Origin: Neonectria sp. B-13 | Taxonomy: Eukaryota; Ascomycota; Sordariomycetes; Hypocreales; Nectriaceae | Assembly (NCBI GenBank): GCA_002682825.1 | Contig: NOKP01000015.1 | Location: 248,001-312,000, forward strand | Reading direction: 5' to 3' | Length of the DNA: 64,000 nucleotides | Part shown: positions 45,808 to 56,110 of the stretch, in pieces | Numbering within the stretch: the first letter of the stretch is position 1 | Layout of the letters: every line of letters starts with the position of its first letter | The notes under the pieces: generated by a model | What the model saw: only the letters and a program-made list of their open reading frames with translations | What the model was told of the DNA's origin: nothing | Database searches by the model: none | Made by a program: the position numbers and the translations under genes

Positions 45808-46821
45808 CTTGAATGCAGTGATTGCTCGTCCTTTCAGTTTGAAAGCAGCGAATTTGAGTACCATCTATGGCCTATATATGGTTCCGTTCAGAATTACCAG
45901 AAATCCTAATTTTTCCGGCTCAATCCTACAGTGATGCTCATTCATGTCTCGTTGCCGACGAGGTGGTTCATTACCACGAATTGCAGGACACTCCGGGGTA
46001 TTGAGTTCCACGAATCATAGCCTTGGGAAGGCCATTTGCTGGGACTGATCTGGGGAAGACGGATCTGACGGCTCTTCGTGTATCCAGACCGCCTAGCGTT
46101 AGCTCCTAGTATACCCTACCGTGCAGATGGCGGGCATCTTTCTAGCCATATTGCCCTGTTTCTGTGAGGCCATTAATCTTATAATGGCACTGTTGCCCGG
46201 CGAGTTTGGATCATTGATCAGGACGTTGCGGGGAAGATAGGTTCCCCGCATTCAATCCCGGTTTTCCATGAAATCCATCAGTCAGACCCCTGGTTCCTGA
46301 GAGACGGAAAAACACAGTTCGACTAGGTTCTGAGTAAGGATTGTTGGTCTAGCAGGGTGTACGACGCGGGGAACTGGTCCATTTCGCGGTTCTGCATTTG
46401 GGTTGGTGTTGTGCGTGTGAGGGTTCGTCTTTGCCATGTGACTTAGAAGGTGGCCTACGAGGTTGGTCGAGATGGAGACGTAAATGTTGTTAATTAAGTG
46501 ACCACTGCGCCATACCGGCAGATGTGTAGAGAATCCTCCAGCAGTTACCCAGTACAGACAGTTTATCTAGCGCTCGGCAAATGTGAAGGCGACTGGTTTT
46601 CGTCATGACGACTTCCAAGGCTCAGCCGTGGGCGTGACAGGGAACGTGACCCGAATAGGCGGTGTTTTCTCCCCCGCGATTCGAGGCCGCGTTTTCTGCT
46701 TACGATACTTATGCTGTTGCCTGGGTGTAACGATGACTACGACGCTGCTTCGTATTTTTGAGTCTCATCGATGAAGGCCATAATCTGAGGGTACCGAGAA
46801 GCGCGCCTCCCGATTTTCGAA
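45808..46821. other. Intergenic, divergent promoter of pectin methylesterase and HET gene
   Basis: About 1 kb between divergent starts. TATATA at 45873-45878 serves the esterase side. No gene recognised. Confidence 0.45.
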
Positions 46822-49606
46822 ATGGTTGAGGTTCCAGAAACGACGCAATGCACAGAGTTTTGCCAGAGACTCTGTGGTCTTGAGGCCCAGCACGGAGAAT
46901 TACCGTCCCACGACGAGCTTGTGAGGACCCTCAACCTCGACACCGACGGCTATGATTTGGGTACACAGGATGAGCTACGGAATAGGCCAGATTGCCCATT
47001 CTGTCGGCTTGTCTTGACAGCATGCGCAGAAGCAACGCCCCAATTCGAGCACGACATAAATAAGGATGATTTGGCGGAGGCGCTCAGCACTGAGCCGGTT
47101 CGAGTTGTGATGTTTCCGGGCGAGCACTGCCTTCGACTCTCATACCCGTCGCGCCTTGGGACGCGCTTGATGTTTGTCACGGAAGACACGCAAACGTTGA
47201 AGCCAGAACAAGGTCCCTATTCGGCAAGAATCGTTCGTGGGCGAGAAGTTCAACCTTCCCTGGTTCGCTCATGGATGGAGCGATGTGAGCAGTGCCATGG
47301 AGACACTTGCTTCCACATTCCCCCCAATCTTGTAAGCGGTGGAAGATAACGTGGCCATTTACAGTAATCCTAACACATTTCTTGTAGGATAAGCTACAAT
47401 TTAGAACACGGAACATATCGGAGGAGGGTCATTCCAACTTTCGCCTCATCGATATTCAGAAACGATGTATCAGCCAGATGCCTCTGGGCACGAGATATGT
47501 GGCCCTCAGCTACGTCTGGGGACAGACGCCAACTTTTCTCCTACGGAAAAGCAACTTTGAGCATCTTCAGACAGAGGGTGCGCTCGACAGTGTCCTGTCG
47601 GAGCTGCCCCAGACGATAAGGGATGCAATTGACTTGGTATCTTCGCTAGAGGAAAGATACCTCTGGGTTGATACGCTTTGCCTGATCCAGGATCATCAAC
47701 GAGACATGAAGATCGGGATCGAGCTCATGAACTCGATTTACCAGGGGTCCTATCTGACCATCGTTGCCGGATCAGGGTCAGACGCGCGGGCAGGGCTTCC
47801 AGGAGTTGCATCCGGATCGAGGCAAGCATCACAGCATACCGTGCAGCTCAACCCAACTACCAAGCTGGCACTTGTTCATGGCATTGACTGGCATTTGAAT
47901 CGGACCGTATACAATCAACGAGGATGGACCTTCCAGGAGCTTGTGCTCCCTCGGCGAACCCTCATTTTTATAAATGACCAGGTGCACTGGCGTTGCATGG
48001 AAGCAAACTGGTGCGAGGAAACAGCTGCCGACGTCTTGTCGCATTGGCTCGACCCAGACGATAGCAACATCAGCCGTGTCCCGGAACCGAGCGATGGGAA
48101 TCTCAGTGCTTGGTGGGCTTATCAGAAGCTCTGCGAAAACTATTCCAGGCGGCAACTTCGATACGACGGTGACGCTATTCGTGCCGTCTCTGGTATTCTG
48201 CGCCCACTTGGAGCCGGTCTAATATCGTGGCTAGTGGAAGGACTTCCAGCGTACTACCTTGACGTTGCACTTCTATTCGTTTCCTCTAATGGAAAACTGC
48301 GAAGGCGACCCGAGTTCGCGAGTTACTCGTGGGCAGGTTGGTCTGGAGGCATAATGTGGCCCCGTGAGACTCACCAATGGCCGGGTCATTCGACTCAAAG
48401 TCCCAAGAACCTATTCCGCTGGATGGAGGAGAAGACCTGGATTCAGTGGCAGGTTGGGAAACGAAGTGGCTCTCTGGATGATGTCAACTGCATTGACGGA
48501 TACGACGGCCCAAGCAGGATCGAACGCTTCGCAGACCAGCACTCTCAGCTTCTCACGGACGAAACCGTCGCGAAGCTGAAAAAGACTCATGTCACTTTTT
48601 TTTTACCGCTGGCTATATATGCGTCACGTTCGTTTTCCTTCACACAGCCTTCGTTCAGTGGTTGGAAAGAAAACCACGACCCGAGAATCGTGTCACCCTT
48701 GTACGCCCTTGATTCAGTCAATAGTCAAGCTGAGTTTGACAAAATCGCCTCGCAGATTGAGGATTCCACGGAGTGGCGCCGGGTTTACAACTGGGTTGCC
48801 TGTCGTTTTGCGAGTGAGTGATTTCAAGCTGAGTGAAATAAAGCTGTTCTAATGACTGGAATTAATTAGAAGCACAAAGTCGTACGGAGCTACTCAACGA
48901 AGAAGGGCCTACGTCTTGTGCGCGAGGTCGGGATAAGCTTGACTTTGAGTTTCGAGACCCTGCTACTTCTCCTATCACGGATGAGAAAGGCGGAATCGAT
49001 AGGAGACTCAAATACGCCAAGCCTTGGAGTGAAGAACTCAAGAAGAAGAACTGTCCTACTATACCGGAATTACAGTAAGAACAACTTCCAGGTTTAGATA
49101 CCGGCTTTCGTCTTGTGAAAGATGGAACTTTTATGTTACTGACACTGCACAGTTCGCTTCCAGAAATCATGCCTAGATATAACCTCATACATATTCGAAC
49201 GCTGTCAATTCGTCTCATTACAGGCCGTCTACCTCCTTTGGGATTCCCGAGAGAGCCAGTACTAGAGGCATCGTCTCCTCACCGACGAGTACCAGGCTTG
49301 CCGCTTCTCTCCCCGAGGGGAGAGCTCGTTGGGTCCCTGCATCTTGATAACGTTGAATCGCACACTCCTGGTACGGAGGTTGAGTGTTTGCTAATGGCGT
49401 ATAGCCATCGGCCAATCTTTGGCTCAGCACTTCCTATGCCACAAGAGGCTTCCATGAGTGGAGAAGACTGGAATTACTTTTGGATTCTTCATGTTGTTAC
49501 CGTGGGCGACGTATCGGAACGACGGGGAGTTGGGCAGGTATTGAGCAGGGCACTTTCACAGGCATGCGAGCCGGGGCCAGAGTTCAAAGCGATATTGCTT
49601 GGGTAG
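46822..49606 (+). CDS. Heterokaryon incompatibility (HET) domain protein
   Basis: Probable allorecognition/cell-death protein. Exons 46822-47331, 47388-48813, 48870-49074 and 49153-49606 are all in phase, giving 864 residues. The N-terminal 170 residues include a CPFC...C pattern. The HET domain shows its three classic blocks: RYVALSYVWG (about 206-215), RYLWVDTLCLIQD (about 262-274) and YNQRGWTFQE (about 345-354). The distal part has FASYSWAGWSGG and, after the third intron, a C-terminal domain with LIHIRTLSIRLI and ending ERRGVGQV...ALSQACEPGPEFKAILLG, as in other long HET proteins. Ending the gene at the in-frame TGA at 48819-48821 would cut this domain off; the GTGAGT donor at 48814 avoids it. 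First gene of the recognition island. Confidence 0.88.
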
Positions 49607-50129
49607 TAGAGGTATCTAAGTATTGTTTGAGTTGATGTGTGGTTGTCCATTAACGAATTATGTTTAACTTGAGACGGAGCAATCCAACAATCAGAGCGTT
49701 GCTACATGAGAAATCGGACCTTGAAAATGATAGTGTTCATAATGCTCATTGTGAGTGTGATGGTCGCTTCCTTCGATATTTGTGGAAGGCAGTTTTGGAG
49801 CTTGGCTGTTATTCTCCCAGCTCACCATTACTATTTTTGAGTTAACATGCGTTCGAAGATCGAAATCGTCATAGAAAGTCATTTGCTCGGAACTGCTCGA
49901 CTAAAACTATCATGCCATCAATATTGTCTTTCTTCGTTTCTGTGTGATCCCTTCGTTCAATCGACCACACTCCAAGTTTGTCGATTGACGCCCCGAATAT
50001 GACGGTCGGACGACGGTAAGTTTCTAGCACGCAACAATATTGTCCTAATCGCAGTATACGTTATTAGTTCTTCTTCCAAGCTTGATCCGCATCTATCCTC
50101 CGAGTTAGCAGCATTCCAACATAGCTGTA
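49607..50129. other. Intergenic between convergent genes
   Basis: 0.5 kb, AT-rich. Nothing recognised apart from 3' flanks of the HET and DUF1264 genes. Confidence 0.5.
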
Positions 50130-50905
50130 TCAAGGCCTGAACATACCCGGATGAATCACTGGCGTTGGGATGTCCTTCCTCGCCTCCCGTTTGTGCCGGT
50201 AATCTGTCCCAAATCGCTTATCCCTATCGCCTACATGCTTCTCAAAATCAAATTGGCCATCGGCGGTATAGCTTGTCATCAACTGCGGTTGTCCAAGCGG
50301 CAGGGCATGACCCTTGTCGGTCTGCCACAGGTGGTAAACCTTGCCGTACAGGTGAACAACTTGATCCATCTCCCAATTCTCGGCGGCTTCCCATGCAGCG
50401 GTGGGGACGGAACGATTGGGCATTATCAGCATTCCAGACTTGACTTCATAGGCATGCGAGTGCCATAACTTGCGCTCCTCCGTTGGGAGCGTGTCGTACA
50501 GTTCCGGGGTGATCATGTACTCGATTCCAATGAGCCGGGCTTTGGGCTCATCTGAGTCGTAAAGAAGGCACTGCCGTATATCATTGTCTAAGTTCGAGGG
50601 TGAGCTTTGAGATCCATTGTGTATACGGCTTGATAGACGTACTTAGGTGGGCACAGTAGTGATTTGTTTCGACACAACGGCTTGGGTCATCGGCATATGC
50701 GTGGAACGCATTCAGATGAGCGCAGATGTTTTTGACGGGCCGAAAATCCTAACCATCTCGGCTGAGTATTCATGAAACGAATTTGGGTGAAGGTACTAAC
50801 CTGTGTTACCGCAGCGCCAGCCGTTAATACTTGGTTTGTAGCCGAAAGCGGCTTCCCCGGTCCTTCGTTGGTGACGGGCACGTTGTTGTCTTCGGATGAT
50901 GCCAT
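50130..50905 (-). CDS. DUF1264 protein, oil-body-associated-protein-like
   Basis: Matches my memory of DUF1264 (plant oil-body-associated proteins and fungal/bacterial relatives). Start [20 protein letters not shown]; then LTAGAAVTQ, an exon with [20 protein letters not shown] and ETNHYCAH, and a last exon with [72 protein letters not shown] and [17 protein letters not shown]. The NICAHL-x-FH, H-x-C-x-HL and WHSHxYEVKSG blocks contain conserved His residues that could bind a metal. Introns about 50592-50646 and 50747-50803. No signal peptide. Biochemical role unknown; plant members affect lipid bodies. Its place in the recognition island may be chance. Confidence 0.82.
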
Positions 50906-51279
50906 TATTACGGTAATTTTATGAGTAGTGGTAGCATTTTTACGGTAGAGTCTGGTCTAAAGTAGTCCACAAGGCCCGGAGACGATTCTATTGTAGTTCA
51001 TCGTCCGTGGAAGAGTTACGTCATGGACAGCAGTGTGGAGACACAAGCCGGTTTTCGTTCCGTACTTGGCAGAATGTCCAAATATGCAGTTTACTTCAGA
51101 CAGGGAGGGCGTCAGTATGACGATCCAGTGACCTCTAAGGCACCTCCGATACCGACGCTAACCTTTCCCCGCCGACCGAACGGGAACTCGCCGCGGAGGC
51201 TGAAGCGATCGGAGCTAAACTAGCCAAGTCCCATCCCCTCACCACAATCGGAGCTCTATAGACGTGTAGTCGCAAGATA
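50906..51279. promoter_or_regulatory. Divergent promoter of DUF1264 and kinase-like genes
   Basis: 374 bases between divergent starts. A 66-codon plus frame (51023-51223) has no motif. No clear TATA element. Confidence 0.4.
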
Positions 51280-52026
51280 ATGGAGATACTACCGCAGCGA
51301 ATCACGGATACGTACCCCTTCAACGGACACTGCGCCTTTAATGTCGACTTTCACGGCCATGAGTACCGCATTTGCTGGGACGGAAACTGGCGTGATCCAC
51401 CAGATCTCTCGGGCTTTCCACATGCCGATAGCGCCACCGTCACAGAGATCTCTCACACAACGAAAGCAAATGAGATTTGGTCCACGTCTCGTGTACTTCA
51501 GCATGGTTCTGATGCCCATACCAGGATCTTGAACGACCCCAGTGATGACTTCCCGGTCTGTAAAATAGCCATCGACGAGCGACAGCGGAGTTTTCTCCAG
51601 CACGAGTTTTCGCTTCTCCGCTACTTCGCGGTACGGCACCCCGAAGTCCCAGTCGTTCTTACTTGTCCTGATCCAATTCAAGACGAAGAAGGAATCTTTG
51701 GGTTTCGTATGGAACGGCTAAGCCAGATGAAGATGGAGACTTGGTTCGAATACACCGAGGAGGTTCAGACTGCGGCGAGGAAGGTTCACAAGGCCGGAGT
51801 CACCCACTATGACCTATCGCCGAGCAACATCATGCTCAATAGCGAAGGACGTGTAACTATTATTGATTTTGGTCGCGCCGGCTATATCGGGGATTTGATC
51901 CCGTCAAGCAAGGCGAGAGTACCCAAGCGAACTGGGCAGTGCAGGTATTCGCTTTCTGATGACAATGAGTCCTTGCTCAAACTTCATGGTATACATGACC
52001 CAGAAAAACGACAGATTTGTTACTGA
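51280..52026 (+). CDS. Compact protein-kinase-like protein
   Basis: 248-residue intronless protein with a minimal kinase/aminoglycoside-phosphotransferase-like core. The presumed ATP-anchoring Lys is in FPVCKIAIDERQ, the hinge region is around FGFRMERLSQMKMETW, the catalytic loop is VTHYDLSPSNIML (His-x-Asp-x5-Asn) and the metal-binding motif is VTIIDFGRAGYIG (DFG). After DFG only about 50 residues remain, so the usual large C-lobe is absent. The N-terminal about 80 residues (FNGHCAFNVDFHGHEYRICW) are not a standard glycine loop. All catalytic residues are in place, so it may be active. Similar small fungal kinases occur beside HET and NLR genes. Its 3' end faces that of the PNP gene at 203 bases. 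Confidence 0.78.
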   Translation: MEILPQRITDTYPFNGHCAFNVDFHGHEYRICWDGNWRDPPDLSGFPHADSATVTEISHTTKANEIWSTSRVLQHGSDAHTRILNDPSDDFPVCKIAIDERQRSFLQHEFSLLRYFAVRHPEVPVVLTCPDPIQDEEGIFGFRMERLSQMKMETWFEYTEEVQTAARKVHKAGVTHYDLSPSNIMLNSEGRVTIIDFGRAGYIGDLIPSSKARVPKRTGQCRYSLSDDNESLLKLHGIHDPEKRQICY

Positions 52027-52229
52027 TTGTCAACTAGCTATCATGAAAAGATGAGGCGTTCAATTTCCGTCACCAGGTATCTGCAAGCAAGATTTGCAGT
52101 TTGTTCCATTGTTAACTAAGGTTACGGTCTAACTTACTGGCTTGATTAATACTATGTCATATCCTTAAAGACTCAGAAACTATCCACCTCTTCACCGCAT
52201 CAGACCAAGCATCACAATGTGCCTCCCAC

Positions 52230-53447
52230 TCAGCTCCCAAAGTTGAATGTCTGAGTTCCGCCACTGGAGTGAATGCCCGTCAAGACATTCCCACCCGAGA
52301 TGTTTCCATAGTGAACCGAGTTGATGCCCGGCGAAGCACTGTTGCTCACATCATCAACACGGGACTCGTCCAACGACTTGTCCGTCAGCGGATATCGCTC
52401 CACCAGCACTTTCGCAACACACGCGGCCGTGGCAGCAGCAAAGTCCTGCCAGAGCTTGTTCTTGTGGCTGTCGGCATAGTCGCAAACGGCCTTGACGATG
52501 ACGCATGGAATCTCATCCCATGCACCGGCTCCCTCCATTTCAAAGGCCATCAAGCCGTGACGTTCGGCAATACTATCGCGTTCCTCCCCGGACTTGAGGA
52601 CTGTATTCGCCGATCCAAAGCGCCCCACGAAGACGTATGGAGCTTGTGCCTCCGTAATTTGCCCTTTGGCCTCAAGGTTTAGCTTTTCCGTGAGCCGCTC
52701 TCGTTGCATGATTTGCGTTTTGTCGCATTGAAGTTCCTTGCACGATAGGCTGCGAGACGCTTCGCAGACGCGGTCCGACTCTTCGATGCAAACTTCGCAG
52801 CCGCTCTGCGATGAAGCTTGGTGCTGGTGGCGGTATTTTGCCTGGAAGAGAACATCGTTGGAGGCGCCGGGGTACTGATAATTGGCCAGGCGTCGTTTTC
52901 CCAAGGTGTGTTTCTGGAGCTCTTCAAGATACAGCGCCGCTCGCTTCTCGAGTTGCTCACGCGCCAAATCCGTCTCAAAAAGTTGGACAAAGTTCCGTAT
53001 GTTCTTCGTCGACCTTCCGAGGCTATCGTCTAGAGTTTCTTTCGTCTGGAAACCGTCCGGGTACTTTCTTCCAAAGTCGTACTGGACCACAGTCTTTCCA
53101 ATGACCACGTCGCCGAGCAGCAGTTCTTCACCCTTTGCCGAGGACGGAACGCCGCCGCATATCCCTGTTAGGAGCACGAGTTTCAGCTGTGGGTAGCTCG
53201 TCTGAAGGCTTGCGGTTGCGCTCGCGGCGCTAGATTCTCCCATGCCTGACAAAAGGACGAGGACAACGTTGGAGCTGCCGATGCGACCAGTAGCGTATGT
53301 GTTGGGGTCTCCAGCCACCCTTCCGTAATCCGTATCCCAAAACTGATCGATGACTCGAGACACAGCATTGTACTCGCGAGCAAGAGCGCACACGATTGCG
53401 ATCTCGAATTCGTTGCGACTTTGGGGTGAGGAAGCCATCGTGTTCAT
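52230..53447 (-). CDS. PNP_UDP_1 nucleoside-phosphorylase protein with C-terminal amyloid-like motif
   Basis: Probable effector enzyme of the adjacent receptor. 405 residues from the ATG at 53447, or 402 from 53438, which has the better start context (A at -3, G at +4). The fold is that of the nucleoside phosphorylase/nucleosidase family: EFEIAIVCALAREYNAVSRV, LVLLSGMGESSAASATASL, LVLLTGICGGVPS, LLLGDVVIGKTVVQYDFGRK, the substrate Glu motif LMAFEMEGAGAWDEIPCV and IVKAVCDYADSHKNKLWQDF. A Cys-rich insert (CEVCIEESDRVCEASRSLSC) is usual in the fungal branch. After a short linker the last 27 residues are HYGNISGGNVLTGI...TQTFNFGS, nearly the same as the N-terminus of the divergent NLR gene. PNP domains are usually fused to the NLR N-terminus in fungi; here the enzyme is separate and linked only by this motif. 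Substrate unknown; a nucleotide or ATP is possible. Confidence 0.9.
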   Translation of the reverse strand: MNTMASSPQSRNEFEIAIVCALAREYNAVSRVIDQFWDTDYGRVAGDPNTYATGRIGSSNVVLVLLSGMGESSAASATASLQTSYPQLKLVLLTGICGGVPSSAKGEELLLGDVVIGKTVVQYDFGRKYPDGFQTKETLDDSLGRSTKNIRNFVQLFETDLAREQLEKRAALYLEELQKHTLGKRRLANYQYPGASNDVLFQAKYRHQHQASSQSGCEVCIEESDRVCEASRSLSCKELQCDKTQIMQRERLTEKLNLEAKGQITEAQAPYVFVGRFGSANTVLKSGEERDSIAERHGLMAFEMEGAGAWDEIPCVIVKAVCDYADSHKNKLWQDFAAATAACVAKVLVERYPLTDKSLDESRVDDVSNSASPGINSVHYGNISGGNVLTGIHSSGGTQTFNFGS

Positions 53448-53793
53448 GAGCAAGGAGGGTATCTGTCTGCAAGGAGTCAAGGAGAAGAGAGAATATAATC
53501 CAAGATGGGAATTTAAAACCTGGGTAATGACGGCGGGTAATGCAGCTCATGTCACATTATATAAGACCATCTAGCACCAAGCATCAGCGTAGTGCACATG
53601 CCATTTTGTTTCAGCTGGAAATGCGACAGCGCGTAAATGCAGGCCTCATTGGCTGGGGCTTACCAACACCCCATATGTGGCTGAGGTTGGCGGTTACCGC
53701 GGAGCCTGATATGACCCGATGTGCAAAATTCTCCTCAAGATCTCGCCGACGGCACATGTTCTACTTCGAAGCTCGTCCCGGTAGGCCATCACA
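53448..53793. promoter_or_regulatory. Bidirectional promoter of the PNP / NLR pair
   Basis: 346 bases separate the two divergent start codons, short enough for shared control. No clear TATA element or repeat seen; the right half is moderately GC-rich. Confidence 0.55.
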
Positions 53794-56110
53794 ATGAATG
53801 ACCGTGTGTCCTACGGGAATATTGATGGCGGAAATGTCCTCACGGGCATCACTGCCTCGGGCTTAGCAACCCAGAACTTCAACTTTCACAACTCTAGCGC
53901 CAACTCAACAGCTTGTCATGTCATTGCGTATCACCGTAATGGGGATTTCGTCGGCCGTCCGGACATTACCGATCAGCTCGATACGCTATTGTCGCCAACG
54001 TCCAACGGGGATCAAACCGCGGCACTGTGCGGTCTCGGCGGGTCGGGGTATGCTATGTTCGCATGCCATCGTCGCGTGGAAGTCTCACTGACATGATGCC
54101 AGCAAAACCCAGATTGCGCTCGAATACGCGTACAAACGCTCTCGCGATAGCCGTTGCTCGGTGTTCTGGGTCCACGCCGACAACGAAACGACCTTTACGC
54201 AGGACTATAAAACGATCGCGATGACACTGGGCTTGAATAGAGAATTCGACGGAAAGGAATTGCTCAGGGCGGTGCAAAGTGGCATCCAGTCTAAGGAACA
54301 ATGGCTGATTGTCATTGACAACGCGGATGACCTGGCCCTCTTTGGCGTTAATGCGACGCCAGACAAGTCAATAAGTAACTTCCACGACTATGTTCCGAAG
54401 GGACCCCGCGGCACAATCTTGTGGACAAGTCGTGACAAGCACATTGCCGGAACTCTCGTGTCGCCGCAGCGAGGCCTTTCGGTGAGCAATATGACCGCCG
54501 AGGAGGCGCAAAGACTACTAGAAAGGACGATGGGTAGAACAATAAATGGAGAGGAGACTAAAAGCGCGAAGAAGCTGCTTGAAGAGCTTCGCTGGCTGCC
54601 GCTCGCTATCACCCAAGCAGGAGCATACATGCGGAGAACAAAAACCGCTATCGAAGAGTATTTGCTGATGCTCACCAAAGGAAAAGAGCGTTGGAGCATT
54701 TTAAGAGAAAGCGAGTTCGACAGACACCGACGAAGCGATGCCCCAAACAGCGTCCTGGAGACTTGGAGCATTTCGATACGGCGGATCAAGGCAGAGAACG
54801 ACGTGGCATACAAGATGCTCCATATCATCGTATATGTCGACAACCAGAATATGCCGCTAGAGGTGCTGGTAGCAGCTGCGAAGTTAAGCGTGAGAAACAA
54901 GGGAAAACAGTTACAAGAAAGCGAACAGGAAGCGAGAAGGGCGATCAGTCGACTCGAGGAGTTCTCGTTCATCACCGCGCAGCAAACGGAACCCGGCAAG
55001 GAGACGTTCGAAATACACAAGCTCGTGCAGGATGCCGCACGTTATGGTCTTCATATTCAAAGAATTCAGAAAAGTGGCAAGTGGAAGTCATGGTGGCGGC
55101 GTCAAGTCGCCAGTGCAGCGCAAGCCCGAGATGAGACATACTTCGCTTCTGCTGCGCTCCAGATCATGAGGCAACTCTTCACAGAAGATTGGCATGACAC
55201 TGGGCAGTGGCAAAAATTTGAAAGGTACATGGCACATGCGATACGAGTATGCGATTGGGATGATATCTGCGGGAAGGAGGAGATATCAGACCTTCTAACG
55301 CTTGTCGGTGAATATATGCGTCAGCGTGGACGCTCTGACGCAGCTGCAATGACCAATCAAAGGGCACTGGACTTACGGAAGGAGGTCCTCGGCCAGAAGC
55401 ATTGGAAATCGGTTCAAAGTTTGATTTACGTGGGATCGACGTTGTGTAATCAAGCTCGGCATCGGGAGAGTGAAAAGGCCGCTGTCGAGGCATTGAAAAT
55501 AGCTCGGGAGGTTTTCGGCGAGAAGGATCTGCTCACGTTTCAGTGTAGACGGCTTCTCTCGATCCTATATTTGGGACAAAAGCGCCTTGACGAAGCCGAG
55601 GCGATGGCAGTTGAAGCATTGCAGCTGGCGCGGGACATGTACGGCGAAGACAGTAGACCATTCATTGCATGCCTGCATGTGTTGGCGTGCGTGCACGTTG
55701 ACCAAGGCCTGTTGGAGAAGGCACAAGACGCCCAACTCAAGGGTCTGGAGTTTCTGCGGCACCACTACGGCGAGCGGGACCCGAGCACAGCCGGGGCTTT
55801 GCAGGCACTCGCGTTTACATACCGCGAGCAAGGACAGTGGGACAAAGCAGAGGAACACTACAAGATGGCGTTGGAAGTCCGTCGCGAGACTTTGGGCGAG
55901 GATCATCCAGACACCCTCAACACAATGCACGAACTGGCACTGTTCTGGATGAAGCAAGGCCGGGGCATCGACTCTATGGCACAAATGAGGGAATGCTCAC
56001 GGTTGATGCCTCGAGTCCTCGGCCCCGACCACCCAGATACGAAGAGGGTAGATGACATTCTCAAGAAGTGGGCCAAGGAGACTGATCTGGAGCAGTCACA
56101 ATCGAGGTGA
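53794..56110 (+). CDS. NLR receptor: N-terminal amyloid-like motif, NB-ARC, TPR
   Basis: Intracellular STAND/NOD-like receptor. Exons 53794-54047 and 54103-56110 join in phase to 753 residues. Residues 5-33 hold the motif VSYGNIDGGNVLTGI...TQNFNF shared with the PNP protein; there is no enzymatic effector domain. NB-ARC: entry FVGRPDITDQLDTLL (about 52), Walker A CGLGGSG|KTQIALEYA (about 79-93, Lys after the intron), Walker B WLIVIDNADD (about 152), sensor GTILWTSRD (about 192), and the LPLAITQAGAYMRR helix (about 250). The C-terminal half is kinesin-light-chain-type TPR with a period of about 42 residues, each unit ending in a (Y/L)GE-(D/R)-x-P-like turn, e.g. YREQGQWDKAEEHYKMALEV. TPRs are the expected ligand sensor. 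On activation, the N-terminal motif could template the PNP motif, as in NWD2/HET-S; this is inference. Confidence 0.92.

Noticed and set aside
48819..48821. TGA as the true end of the HET gene
   Set aside because: A good GTGAGT donor just before it joins in phase to two further exons that carry the usual C-terminal part of HET proteins.
52700..52870. Cys-rich stretch in the PNP protein as a novel zinc-binding domain
   Set aside because: As I remember the family, fungal PNP_UDP_1 proteins commonly carry this Cys-rich insert; it is not specific to this gene.
55300..56060. Possible hypervariable, highly identical TPR repeats as in rapidly evolving NLRs
   Set aside because: The repeats keep the 42-residue TPR pattern but differ a lot from one another, so there is no sign of recent repeat homogenisation.
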